Assembly: GCF_900114385.1 (NCBI RefSeq)
Contig: NZ_FOSW01000011.1
Location: 114,011 to 178,010 of the forward strand
Reading direction: 5' to 3'
Length of the DNA: 64,000 nt
Source: Geodermatophilus ruber
GTDB taxonomy: Bacteria; Actinomycetota; Actinomycetes; Mycobacteriales; Geodermatophilaceae
Notes under the pieces: model-generated
What the model was told of the DNA's origin: nothing
The model's input: only the letters and a program-made list of their open reading frames with translations
The model's database searches: none
Translations under genes and position numbers: made by a program
In this document: in pieces, positions 8,865 through 16,939 of the stretch
Position numbering within the stretch: the first letter of the stretch is position 1
Layout of the letters: every line of letters starts with the position of its first letter

Positions 8865-8988
8865 CCGCCGCGGGGGCCCGGCCGGCCGGCGTCCCCCACC
8901 CGCGGGGACGCGTGGCACGGACCGTCATCCGAGCGCAATGGGGGGCCGCCTACAGTTCCCGGGGTCTGGCCGCAGGAGGAGGACGCCG

Positions 8989-9801
8989 ATGGACCGACCC
9001 CCCGCGATCGCGCTGCTCGGCCTGGGCGAGGCCGGCTCCGAGATCGCCCGCGACCTGGTGGCCGCCGGGGCCGACGTGCGCGGCTACGACCCCCGCGTGG
9101 CCGCGCCCGACGGTGTGCTGCCGCGTCGTGACGAGGCCGCCGCGGTGGTCGACGCCGACCTGGTGCTGAGCGTGAACAGCTCCTCCGACGCCCTGCCGGC
9201 GCTGCGCAACGCCCTCCCCGGCCTGCGCGCGGGAACGGTCTGGGCCGACCTCAACACCGCAGCTCCCGGCGTCAAGCGGGCCCTCGCCGACACGGTGGCC
9301 GGGCGCGGGGTGCCGGTCGCGGACGTAGCGCTGATGTCGACCGTGCCCGGCCGCGGCCTGCGCACGCCGATGGTCGTCTCCGGGGAGGGCGCGCCCCGGT
9401 ACGCCGCGCTGCTGGCGGGGTTCGGCGTCCGGGTCGAGCTGTGCGAGGGGCCTGTGGGGACGGCGATCTCGCGCAAGCTGCTGCGCAGCGTCTTCTACAA
9501 GGGCGTGGCCGCCGCCGTGGTGGAGGCGCTGGCCGCCGCCGAGGCCGCCGGCGCGGGGGAGTGGCTGCGGGAGAACATCGCCACCGAGCTCGCCGCCTTC
9601 ACCGCGGGGGACGTCGACCGGCTGGTCACCGGCAGCCACCGGCACGCGCGGCGTCGGGCCGAGGAGATGGCGGCGGCCGCCGAGCAGCTGCGCGAGCTCG
9701 GGGTCGGGGCCCGGATCGCCGCGGCGGCCCGCGACCAGCTCCGCGAGCTGATGGCGCCGGAGCTCGCGGCCGACCAGGACGGATCGCGGAGAGCCCGCTA
9801 G
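8989..9801 (+). CDS. NAD(P)-binding 6-phosphogluconate/3-hydroxyisobutyrate dehydrogenase-like oxidoreductase
   Basis: A 270-residue protein with an N-terminal Rossmann fold (LLGLGEAGSEIARDLVAAGA) and an all-helical C-terminal domain with the ISRKLLRSVFYKG segment, where the catalytic lysine of beta-hydroxyacid dehydrogenases lies. It resembles the subgroup with a DUF1932-type C-terminus. The ATG at 8989 follows a very strong AGGAGGA site, and a TACAGT -10-like hexamer lies at 8951. The substrate is unknown. It is convergent with the dehydroshikimate dehydratase gene. Confidence 0.83.
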   Translation: MDRPPAIALLGLGEAGSEIARDLVAAGADVRGYDPRVAAPDGVLPRRDEAAAVVDADLVLSVNSSSDALPALRNALPGLRAGTVWADLNTAAPGVKRALADTVAGRGVPVADVALMSTVPGRGLRTPMVVSGEGAPRYAALLAGFGVRVELCEGPVGTAISRKLLRSVFYKGVAAAVVEALAAAEAAGAGEWLRENIATELAAFTAGDVDRLVTGSHRHARRRAEEMAAAAEQLRELGVGARIAAAARDQLRELMAPELAADQDGSRRAR

Positions 9802-9821
9802 CGTCGGCTCCCCGACCGAAC

Positions 9822-11738
9822 TCAGCGGGCGTGCGCGTCCGCGCGGGCGGCCTGCCGGCGGCGGCGGTGCGCAGCCATGCGGACCGGCGCATCGGCGCTG
9901 CCGTACCCGTCGTAACCGCCGATCCGCTGCACCACCTCGAAGAACACCCGGTCGCCGAGGACCTCGGTGGCCAGGTGCAGGTAGCCGCCGTGCGCGTCCT
10001 CCTCGTACATCAGGCCGTGCTCGCGGACGGCGGCCAGCAGGTCGTCCGGGAGGTCGAAGCGCGCGGCCAGGTCGTCGACGTAGTTGGCCGGCATCCCCAG
10101 CAGGGGCGCGCCGGCCGCGCGCAGCGCCCGGGCGGTCGCGACGATGTCGTCGGTGGCGAAGGCGACGTACTGGGGCTCGGGCACGGCCGGCGCCCACCCG
10201 CCGCGGCGCAGCACGGCCACGCTCAGCGCCAGCCGCACCGCCCGGTCGGGGCCGGTGACCGCGCGGGTGCGCACCAGCCCGAAGGGGGCGGCCAGCTCGG
10301 TCACCTCCTGCGGCTCGAGGCCGAGCACCGCCCGGTAGAACAGCCCGGCCTCGTCGAAGGCGTCGAAGGGCTGGGTGAGGCCGACGTGGTCGACGCCGGT
10401 CAGGCCGCTGCCCGGCCCGGCGGTCGCGCCGGTCGGCAGGAAGTCCGCCGGCCAGCCGTCGGGCCCGGTGCGGGTGAAGAACACCTGGGTGCCGTCGGGG
10501 GCGGCGACGGCGGCGAGGTCGGCCTCCGCGGCGCCGCGGCTGCGGGGCAGCACCGGGGCGCTCATCGCCCCGGCGCGCCGCGCCGACCGGGGCGGGTCCG
10601 CGCTCTCCAGGCCGAGGGCGGCGACCGACGCCACGCCGGCCGCCGCCGGGCGGACGACGGAGGCGTTGAGCAGCACCCGCGCGGACCCCTGCTCCCACAG
10701 CTGCACCGGCTTGGACCGGTGCTGGCCGGTGTGGGTGAAGCCGAGCGCCGCCAGGACGCCGGCGACCTGCGGGCCGGAGACGCCGTCGACGGCCAGCTCG
10801 GTGAACGAGTAGCCGGACAGCGCCGGCGCGGGCGGGGGCACGGACCGCCCGGACTCCTGGCCGCCGACCGCGCGCGCCTCCTCGAGCCACTGCAGGGAGC
10901 GCATCGCGTCGACCGCGGTGCGGGCCGGGTCGGCCTGCCGGTAGACGTCGTTGAACACCTCGAGGGACAGCGGGCCGGTGTACCCGGCGGCCCGCACGTG
11001 CCCGAGGAAACCGGGGAGGTCGAAGGCGCCCTGGCCGGGGAAGAGGCGGTGGTGGCGGCTCCACTGCAGCACGTCCATCGCCAGCCGGGGTGCATCGGCC
11101 AGCTGCAGGAAGAACAGCTTGTCGGCCGGCACCTGCGCGAACCCGGCCGGGTCCCCGCCGCGGGAGAGCACGTGGAAGCTGTCCAGGCACAACCCGAGGG
11201 CGGGGGAGCCCGCGCGGCGGACCGCGTCCCACGAACCCTCCCAGGTGGAGACGTGCCGGCCCCAGGCCAGCGCCTCGTAGGCGATCCGCAGCCCTCGCTC
11301 GCCGGCCCGGGCGGCCGCGGCAGCCAGCTGCTCGGCGAGCAGGTCGGGGTCGTCGACCGCGTCGTCGGCGACCGACGAGCACACCAGCACGGTGTCGACG
11401 CCGAGGCCGGCCATCACGTCGAACTTCCGCTCCAGCCGGCGCAGGTTGCGGGCGAACCGCGCCGGGTCGGTGGAGTCCAGGTCGCGGAAGGGCTGGTAGA
11501 GGTCGATGGACAGGCCGAGGTCGGCGCAGCGGGCGGCCAGCTCCGCCGGGGACCACGGGGAGGCGACCAGGTCCGGCTCGAACACCTCGATGCCGTCGAA
11601 CCCGGCGCCGGCGGCCGCGACGATCTTGTCCTCGAGGGTGCCCGACAGGCAGACCGTGGCGATCGTTCGGCCCCGTCCCGGGTCCCGCCCCGAGCGGAGC
11701 GAGGGGTGGGGAGGACGGGGTCCTTCTTCAGCTGACAC
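9822..11738 (-). CDS. 3-dehydroshikimate dehydratase, two-domain QsuB/AroZ type
   Basis: A 638-residue protein with two parts. The N-terminal TIM barrel (about residues 25-290) starts TIATVCLSGTLEDKI and holds the metal-binding sugar-isomerase-like residues. The C-terminal half (about 320-610) is a 4-hydroxyphenylpyruvate dioxygenase-like vicinal-oxygen-chelate region with GLTGVDHVGLTQP. This matches Corynebacterium QsuB, which turns 3-dehydroshikimate into protocatechuate. The only canonical start in reach is GTG 11738, which lies inside the upstream gene and makes the first 25 or so residues come from a dispersed hairpin repeat. The family protein normally starts near TIATV. It is cotranscribed with shikimate dehydrogenase. 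Confidence 0.85.
   Translation of the reverse strand: MSAEEGPRPPHPSLRSGRDPGRGRTIATVCLSGTLEDKIVAAAGAGFDGIEVFEPDLVASPWSPAELAARCADLGLSIDLYQPFRDLDSTDPARFARNLRRLERKFDVMAGLGVDTVLVCSSVADDAVDDPDLLAEQLAAAAARAGERGLRIAYEALAWGRHVSTWEGSWDAVRRAGSPALGLCLDSFHVLSRGGDPAGFAQVPADKLFFLQLADAPRLAMDVLQWSRHHRLFPGQGAFDLPGFLGHVRAAGYTGPLSLEVFNDVYRQADPARTAVDAMRSLQWLEEARAVGGQESGRSVPPPAPALSGYSFTELAVDGVSGPQVAGVLAALGFTHTGQHRSKPVQLWEQGSARVLLNASVVRPAAAGVASVAALGLESADPPRSARRAGAMSAPVLPRSRGAAEADLAAVAAPDGTQVFFTRTGPDGWPADFLPTGATAGPGSGLTGVDHVGLTQPFDAFDEAGLFYRAVLGLEPQEVTELAAPFGLVRTRAVTGPDRAVRLALSVAVLRRGGWAPAVPEPQYVAFATDDIVATARALRAAGAPLLGMPANYVDDLAARFDLPDDLLAAVREHGLMYEEDAHGGYLHLATEVLGDRVFFEVVQRIGGYDGYGSADAPVRMAAHRRRRQAARADAHAR
11669..11730 (-). 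repeat. Stop-codon-linked hairpin repeat, copy 1
   Basis: On the minus strand this starts at the TGA of the shikimate dehydrogenase gene (TGAAGAAGGACCCCGTCC) and ends CGGGACGGGGCC. Outer arms CCCCGTCC/GGACGGGG and an inner CCCACCCC/GGGGCGGG pairing give a long hairpin. Related copies lie at 15032, 32419 and 52043, with a short version at 44101. This copy overlaps the N-terminal codons of the dehydratase gene. Confidence 0.8.
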
Positions 11739-12618
11739 GGACGTTCCGCTCCGGGCCGGCGACCAGGGTGGTGAAGTGCGCGAGCATCCGCTCGGCGTCG
11801 GGCTCCACGCCGGTGAACAGCCGGAAGGCGTCGACGGCCTGGAAGACGGCCATGCCGCCGCCGTCGAGCACCCGGCAGCCGCGCTCCCGGGCGGTCCGGA
11901 CCAGCTCGGTCTCCAGCGGCCGGTAGACGATGTCGGCCACCCACAGCTCCGGCCGCAGCAGCCCGGCCGGCAGCGGCAGGCCCGGGTGCGCGGCCATGCC
12001 GGTCGGTGTGGCGTGCACCAGCCCGTCGGCGTCCTGGAGCGCGACGGCGAGGGTGGCCAGGTTGCCGCCGGTGGCCCGGTCGGCGCCGAAGCGCGCGCGC
12101 AGCGCGCCGGCCAGCTCGACGGCCCGCTGCACGTCGACGTCGACGATGGTCAGCTGCCGGGCGCCGAGGGTGAGCAGCGCGTGGGCGACCGCCGCGCCGG
12201 CCCCGCCGGCTCCGAGCAGCACGACCCGGCCGAGGGCGGCGTCGGGCAGCCCGCGGTCGAAGGCGCGGGCGAAGCCGGACCAGTCGGTGTTGTGGCCGAC
12301 GGCCCGACCCCCGCGCAGGACGACGGTGTTGACCGCGCCGAGGGCGGCGGCGTCGGGGGAGAGCTCGTCGAGGTGGTCGAGCACCAGCTGCTTGCAGGGG
12401 TGGGTGACGTTGAGCCCGTCGTACCCGGCCAGCCGGGCCGCGGCCAGGATCTCCCCGATCGCGCCGGCCGGCCGCTCCAGCCGGTCGAGGTCCAGCCGCT
12501 GGTAGAGGTAGCGCAGCCCCAGCTCGTCGGCCTCGCGCTCGTGCAGCGGCGGGGTGAGGGAGGGGCCGATGCCGGTGCCGACCAGGCCGACCAGGAAGCT
12601 GCGCGCGCCGGACGCCAT
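11728..12618 (-). CDS. Shikimate/quinate dehydrogenase
   Basis: A 296-residue member of the shikimate dehydrogenase family, starting MASGARSFLVGLVGTGIGPSLTPPLHE. The catalytic lysine is in NVTHPCKQ, and the nucleotide-binding loop is GAGGAGAAVAHAL; GADRATGG and related segments follow. The SLTPPLHE form of the substrate loop is typical of catabolic quinate/shikimate enzymes rather than biosynthetic AroE (which has SKSP). ATG 12618 has an AGGAG site. It sits ahead of dehydroshikimate dehydratase and divergent to a TetR gene, so it probably serves quinate/shikimate breakdown to protocatechuate. Confidence 0.88.
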   Translation of the reverse strand: MASGARSFLVGLVGTGIGPSLTPPLHEREADELGLRYLYQRLDLDRLERPAGAIGEILAAARLAGYDGLNVTHPCKQLVLDHLDELSPDAAALGAVNTVVLRGGRAVGHNTDWSGFARAFDRGLPDAALGRVVLLGAGGAGAAVAHALLTLGARQLTIVDVDVQRAVELAGALRARFGADRATGGNLATLAVALQDADGLVHATPTGMAAHPGLPLPAGLLRPELWVADIVYRPLETELVRTARERGCRVLDGGGMAVFQAVDAFRLFTGVEPDAERMLAHFTTLVAGPERNVRVS

Positions 12619-12632
12619 GAACGTCTCCTGCC

Positions 12633-12647
12633 TATGTACCAGTTGGT
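12633..12647. promoter_or_regulatory. Probable TetR operator upstream of shikimate dehydrogenase
   Basis: TATGTACCAGTTGGT lies just upstream of the ribosome site of the shikimate dehydrogenase gene. Its core ACCAnnTGGT is palindromic. The same 15-mer, with only the two central bases changed, occurs in reverse orientation before the MHS transporter gene (13552-13566). The shared site on both sides of a tetR gene points to that regulator. Confidence 0.6.
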
Positions 12648-12799
12648 GAGTTGTTCCAAGGGGACCACATCCGCGGGTCCGCCGCCAGCCCCCGGCGTGA
12701 CCGGCGACACGGCACCGGGTGGCACAGCCGGGCGTTCCGGGGCGCACCTACGCTGCTCGGGACGGCTGCTCGGGGCGGCCGCCGAGGTGGGAGGGCGCA

Positions 12800-13480
12800 G
12801 TGACCGTGCAGCACCCCGGGGACGAGCTCCCCGTCGCGGGGGCGCCCGCCGCAGCGCCGGAGCGGACACGGGACGCCGAGCGCACCCGGGCGGAGATCCT
12901 CGCCGTGGCCACGGCCGAGTTCGCCGACCGCGGCTACGCCGGTGCCCGGATCAACGAGATCGCCGACAAGCTGAGCACCACCAAGCGGATGATCTACTAC
13001 TACTTCGGCGGCAAGGAGCAGCTCTACGTCGCCGTCCTCGAGCAGGCCTACAGCCGGATCCGGAGCCTCGAGCAGCAGCTCGACGTGGAGTGCCTGGACC
13101 CGGTCGAGGCCATCCGCGAGCTCGCCGGGCTGACCTTCGACCACCACGAGGCGCATCCGGAGTTCATCCGCCTGGTCAGCATCGAGAACATCCACCGGGC
13201 CGAGCACATCGCCCACTCCGAGGCCCTGTCGGGGTTGGCCAATCCGGCCGTGGACGTCCTGGGCGCCATCCTCGAGCGGGGCTGGGACGCCGGGCTGTTC
13301 CGGGACGACGTCGACGCGCTCGACGTGCACCAGGTGATCAGCGCCTTCTGCGTCTTCCGGACGGCCAACCGGCACACCTTCGGCGCGATCTTCGGTCGCG
13401 ACATGCTCGATCCGGCCCGCCGGGAGCACCAGCGGCGGATGCTCGGCGACCTCGTCGTCGCCTACCTCACCAGCCGCTGA
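12800..13480 (+). CDS. TetR family transcriptional regulator of the quinate/shikimate block
   Basis: A 226-residue regulator. After a 35-residue basic/acidic leader comes the TetR helix-turn-helix region (RAEILAVATAEFADRGYAG then INEIADKLSTTKRMIYYYFGGKEQLY). A mostly helical ligand-binding part follows. The GTG at 12800 has GGGAGGG upstream. The gene lies between the divergent aroE-like/dehydratase pair and the MHS transporter, and near-identical operator-like sites flank it on both sides. It probably represses both units until shikimate, quinate or protocatechuate is present; the ligand is inferred from context only. Confidence 0.87.
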   Translation: MTVQHPGDELPVAGAPAAAPERTRDAERTRAEILAVATAEFADRGYAGARINEIADKLSTTKRMIYYYFGGKEQLYVAVLEQAYSRIRSLEQQLDVECLDPVEAIRELAGLTFDHHEAHPEFIRLVSIENIHRAEHIAHSEALSGLANPAVDVLGAILERGWDAGLFRDDVDALDVHQVISAFCVFRTANRHTFGAIFGRDMLDPARREHQRRMLGDLVVAYLTSR

Positions 13481-13511
13481 GGGGCTCGACGGGGCGTTCT
13501 GACCTGCCCGC

Positions 13512-13567
13512 TTGACACGGTGACGGCGGTCACCTCACCATTTGGTACGTAACCAGTTGGTACATAA
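13512..13567 (+). promoter_or_regulatory. MHS transporter promoter region with tandem TetR half-sites
   Basis: A TTGACA -35-like hexamer is at 13512-13517. Downstream lie two direct repeats, TTGGTACGTAA (13542-13552) and TTGGTACATAA (13557-13567), 15 bp apart. Together they contain ACCAGTTGGTACATA, the reverse complement of the site at 12633 apart from the two central bases. No clear -10 hexamer is seen at ideal spacing. Confidence 0.6.
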
Positions 13568-13681
13568 GCCGCTGACCGCGCACCGGCTCCCCGACGACGC
13601 ACCCCCGACCGCACCCGGGCCCGACCCGCCGCCCTCCGGCACGACGAGATCGCTGCCGCCGCGCCTCCCCAGGAGACCGAC

Positions 13682-15034
13682 ATGAGCACGACCACCGCCC
13701 CCGGTGGGACCTCCCACGAGCGCACGCCACGCAAGGCCGCCCTCGCCAGCTTCGTGGGCAGCATGCTCGAGTACTACGACTTCTTCATCTACGGGGCCGC
13801 CGCCGGGCTGGTCTTCCCGAAGGTGTTCTTCCCCGAGTCCGACCCCTCCACGGCCACGCTGCTGTCCCTGGCGACCTTCGGTGTCGCCTACGTGGCCCGG
13901 CCGCTGGGCGCGGTCGTCATCGGGCACTTCGGCGACAAGGTCGGCCGCAAGCGGATGCTGGTGCTGACCCTGCTGCTGATGGGCGTCTCGACGTTCCTCA
14001 TCGGCGCGCTGCCCTCCTACGCCGCCATCGGGGTCGCGGCCCCGGTCCTGCTCGTCGCGCTCCGCATCCTGCAGGGCCTCTCGGCCGCCGGTGAGCAGAG
14101 CGGCGCCAACTCGATGACGCTGGAACACGCCCCCGAGGGCCGGCGCGGCTTCTTCACCAGCTTCACCCTCGTCGGCACCCAGGCCGGCCTGATCCTCGCC
14201 AACCTGGTCTTCATCCCCGTCGCGCTGCTGCCGGAGGACGCGCTGCTCAGCTGGGGCTGGCGGATCCCGTTCTTCCTCTCCGCCGTCGTCGTCGCCATCG
14301 GCTACTGGGTGCGCCGCTCGCTGCCCGAGACGCCGGAGTTCGAGCGGGCCGAGCAGGAGCAGACGGTCGTCAAGCTGCCCGTCGCCGTCCTGTTCCGGGA
14401 CCACTGGGCCGCGGTCCTGCGGGTGGTCCTGTGTGCGCTGGTCTCGGTGGTGAGCACGATCGTCGGCACCTGGGCGCTCGCGCACGGCACGAACGTCGTG
14501 GGGCTCGAGCGCTCGACGCTGCTCTGGATGATCATCCTGGCCAACACGGTGGCGCTGGGTGCGCTGATCCTGTGGGCCCAGCTGTCGGACCGGATCGGCC
14601 GCCGTCCGGTGTTCGCCTTCGGCGCCCTGGGCTCCGCGGTGACGGTCTTCCCCTTCCTGTGGGCACTGCAGCAGGGCAACGTGGCGCTGATCTTCGTGTT
14701 CGGCATCCTGCTGGCCGGCGTCTTCTACTCGGCGGCCAACGGCATCTGGCCCTCCCTCTACGGCGAGATGTTCGACACCCGGGTCCGCTACTCCGGCATG
14801 GCGATCGGCACCCAGATCGGCTTCGCCCTGGGCGGGTTCTCCCCGGCGATCGCCGCCGCGATCGTGGGCGAGGGCGTCAACGGCTGGGTTCCGGTCGCCC
14901 TGCTGACCGCGGCCGCGGCGACCGTCGCCGGGCTGTGCGCCCTCACCGCGCGGGAGACCGCGCACGTGCCGCTGGAGCAGCTCGGCCGCAAGGACGACGC
15001 GACCCGACGCGACCGGGACCTGATCGGCGCCTGA
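13682..15034 (+). CDS. MHS-type MFS transporter, probably shikimate/quinate or aromatic acid uptake
   Basis: A 450-residue, 12-helix transporter of the metabolite:H+ symporter group. Family hallmarks are LEYYDFFIYGAAAGLVF in helix 1, the GDKVGRKRML loop after helix 2, RILQGLSAAGEQSGAN in helix 4 and SLPETPEFERA after helix 6. Relatives import shikimate, alpha-ketoglutarate or aromatic acids. ATG 13682 follows AGGAGA. Operator-like repeats shared with the divergent shikimate dehydrogenase gene and the tetR gene between them support shikimate or quinate as substrate. Two hairpins follow the stop. Confidence 0.87.
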   Translation: MSTTTAPGGTSHERTPRKAALASFVGSMLEYYDFFIYGAAAGLVFPKVFFPESDPSTATLLSLATFGVAYVARPLGAVVIGHFGDKVGRKRMLVLTLLLMGVSTFLIGALPSYAAIGVAAPVLLVALRILQGLSAAGEQSGANSMTLEHAPEGRRGFFTSFTLVGTQAGLILANLVFIPVALLPEDALLSWGWRIPFFLSAVVVAIGYWVRRSLPETPEFERAEQEQTVVKLPVAVLFRDHWAAVLRVVLCALVSVVSTIVGTWALAHGTNVVGLERSTLLWMIILANTVALGALILWAQLSDRIGRRPVFAFGALGSAVTVFPFLWALQQGNVALIFVFGILLAGVFYSAANGIWPSLYGEMFDTRVRYSGMAIGTQIGFALGGFSPAIAAAIVGEGVNGWVPVALLTAAAATVAGLCALTARETAHVPLEQLGRKDDATRRDRDLIGA

Positions 15035-15093
15035 CGAAGGACCCCGCTGCCCCCCACCCTCGCAGGCGCGGGGCGGGGCCCTGCAGCGGGGCC
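15032..15093 (+). repeat. Stop-codon-linked hairpin repeat, copy 2
   Basis: Begins at the TGA of the MHS transporter gene (TGACGAAGGACCCCGCTGC) and ends GCAGCGGGGCC. Outer arms CCCCGCTGC/GCAGCGGGG are perfect; an inner CCCCACCC/GGGCGGGG pairing extends it. On the opposite strand the hairpin is followed by TCCTTCG. Confidence 0.8.
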
Positions 15094-15095
15094 GC

Positions 15096-15128
15096 CTGCG
15101 GGCCCCGGCCGACGGCCGGGGCCCGCAG
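15096..15128. terminator. Perfect 15-bp GC hairpin, likely terminator
   Basis: CTGCGGGCCCCGGCC at 15096-15110 pairs with its exact reverse complement at 15114-15128 around a GAC loop. It directly follows repeat copy 2, after the MHS transporter gene, and is symmetric, so it could stop transcription from either side. No T-run follows, as is common in actinobacteria. Confidence 0.7.
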
Positions 15129-15280
15129 CCGTCCCCCGGAGGTGGGGCCGTGCCCGGCAGCGCGTCGACACCCGGGACCGGCCGCGGGAAGACCTCCGGG
15201 CGGCGTCCGCGAGGGTGTCGCCGCAGCGCTGCGGCGGGCTAGCGTGGCTGCAGCCCCGGCATCGCCGGACAGGAGGCCCC

Positions 15281-16939
15281 ATGGGCAAGCCGGTCCTGCT
15301 GAGCGTCGACGACGACCCGGGCGTGTCCCGCGCCGTCGCCCGCGACCTGCGCCGTCGGTACGGCGAGGCCTTCCGCGTCCTGCGGGCCACCTCGGGGGCC
15401 GAGGCGCTCGACGCGCTGCGTGAGCTCAAGCTGCGCGGCGACCCGGTGGCGGTGCTGCTGGCCGACCAGCGGATGCCCGGGATGAGCGGCGTGGAGTTCC
15501 TCGAGCAGGCGATGGACCTCTTCCCCCGTGCCCGCCGGGCGCTGCTGACCGCCTACGCCGACACCGAGGCCGCGATCGCGGCGATCAACCTGGTCGACGT
15601 CGACTCCTACCTGCTCAAACCGTGGGACCCGCCGGAGGAGAAGCTCTACCCCGTCGTCGACGCCATGGTCGACGCCTGGCGGCAGACGCCCGACAGCGGC
15701 GTCGAGGAGATCAAGCTGGTCGGCCACCGCTGGTCGGCGCCGTCCTTCCGGGCCCGTGACCTGCTGGCCCGCAACGCGGTGCCCTACCGCTGGTACAGCG
15801 CCGACGAGCCCGAGGGCCGGCGGCTGCTGCGCGCCGCGGACGCCGGGCCGGACGACGTCCCGGTGGTGATCACCCCCGACGCGCGGATCCTCCGGGCCCC
15901 GACCGAGGCCCAGCTCGCCGCGGTGGCCGGGCTCGGCGTCGAGCCGCGGGAGGAGTTCTACGACCTGGCGGTCGTCGGCGGCGGGCCGGCCGGCCTGGGC
16001 GCCGCCGTCTACGGGGCCTCCGAGGGGCTGCGCACCGTGCTGATCGAGCGGGAGGCCACCGGCGGCCAGGCCGGCCAGAGCAGCCGGATCGAGAACTACC
16101 TGGGGTTCCCCGACGGCGTCTCCGGAGGGCAGCTGGCCGACCGCGCCCGCCGGCAGGCGGTGCGCTTCGGCGCCGAGCTGCTGCTGGCCCGCGACGTCGT
16201 CGCCCTCGAGGCGCACGGCCCGAAACGGGTGCTGCGCCTCGACGACGGCCGCGCCCTCGCCGCGCACGCCGTCGTGCTGGCCACCGGGGTGTCCTACCGC
16301 AGCCTCGGCGTGGCGGGGGCCGACGAGCTGACCGGCCGCGGGGTGTTCTACGGGTCGGCGATGACCGAGGCCATCGAGTGCTGCGACCGCGACGTGTTCG
16401 TCGTCGGGGGGGCCAACTCGGCCGGGCAGGCGGCGGTGTTCTTCGCCGGCTACGCCCGGTCGGTGAGCCTGCTGGTCCGCGGCCCGTCGCTGGAGGCGTC
16501 GATGTCGACCTACCTCATCGAGCAACTCGCCGGGATCCGGTCGATCGCGGTGCGCACCTGCACCAGCGTCGAGGCGGTGCACGGCGACGGGCACCTGGAG
16601 ACGATCACCGTGCGCGACGGGCGGACCGGTGGGCGGGAGACCCTGGAGACCGGCCACCTGTTCGTCTTCATCGGTGGCGCGCCGCGGACCGGCTGGCTCG
16701 ACGGGGCCGTCGTGCGCGACGAACGGGGGTTCCTCCCCACCGGGCCGGACCTGCTCCGCGAGGGCACCGGGCCGCCGGGCTGGCCGCTGGAGCGGGACCC
16801 CTACTTCCTGGAGTCCAGCCTGCCCGGGGTCTTCGTCGCCGGCGACGCCCGGGCGGAGTCGGTGAAGCGGGTGGCCTCCGCCGTCGGCGAGGGCGCCATG
16901 GCCGTCACCCTCGTGCACCGGTACCTGGAGGAACGGTGA
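15281..16939 (+). CDS. Response-regulator receiver fused to thioredoxin-reductase-like flavoenzyme
   Basis: A 552-residue fusion. Residues 1-130 are a receiver domain with all key positions (Asp10-12, phospho-acceptor Asp62 in LLADQRMPGMSG, Thr90, Lys113 in LLKPWD). A linker of about 90 residues with thioredoxin-like character follows. From residue 228 comes a thioredoxin-reductase-type FAD/NAD(P)H fold with GGGPAG, GGQAGQSSRIENYLGFP and GDARAESVKR. The usual redox CxxC is replaced by IECC (Cys367-Cys368). ATG 15281 has AGGAGG, and TAGCGT at 15240 may be a -10. Its stop overlaps the histidine kinase start, so the kinase probably phosphorylates this flavoenzyme. Its electron acceptor is unknown. 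Confidence 0.85.
   Translation: MGKPVLLSVDDDPGVSRAVARDLRRRYGEAFRVLRATSGAEALDALRELKLRGDPVAVLLADQRMPGMSGVEFLEQAMDLFPRARRALLTAYADTEAAIAAINLVDVDSYLLKPWDPPEEKLYPVVDAMVDAWRQTPDSGVEEIKLVGHRWSAPSFRARDLLARNAVPYRWYSADEPEGRRLLRAADAGPDDVPVVITPDARILRAPTEAQLAAVAGLGVEPREEFYDLAVVGGGPAGLGAAVYGASEGLRTVLIEREATGGQAGQSSRIENYLGFPDGVSGGQLADRARRQAVRFGAELLLARDVVALEAHGPKRVLRLDDGRALAAHAVVLATGVSYRSLGVAGADELTGRGVFYGSAMTEAIECCDRDVFVVGGANSAGQAAVFFAGYARSVSLLVRGPSLEASMSTYLIEQLAGIRSIAVRTCTSVEAVHGDGHLETITVRDGRTGGRETLETGHLFVFIGGAPRTGWLDGAVVRDERGFLPTGPDLLREGTGPPGWPLERDPYFLESSLPGVFVAGDARAESVKRVASAVGEGAMAVTLVHRYLEER

Noticed and set aside
8938..8988. ATG 8938 as start of the dehydrogenase
   Set aside because: It would add 17 residues without family similarity, while ATG 8989 has AGGAGGA at good spacing and begins the Rossmann fold.
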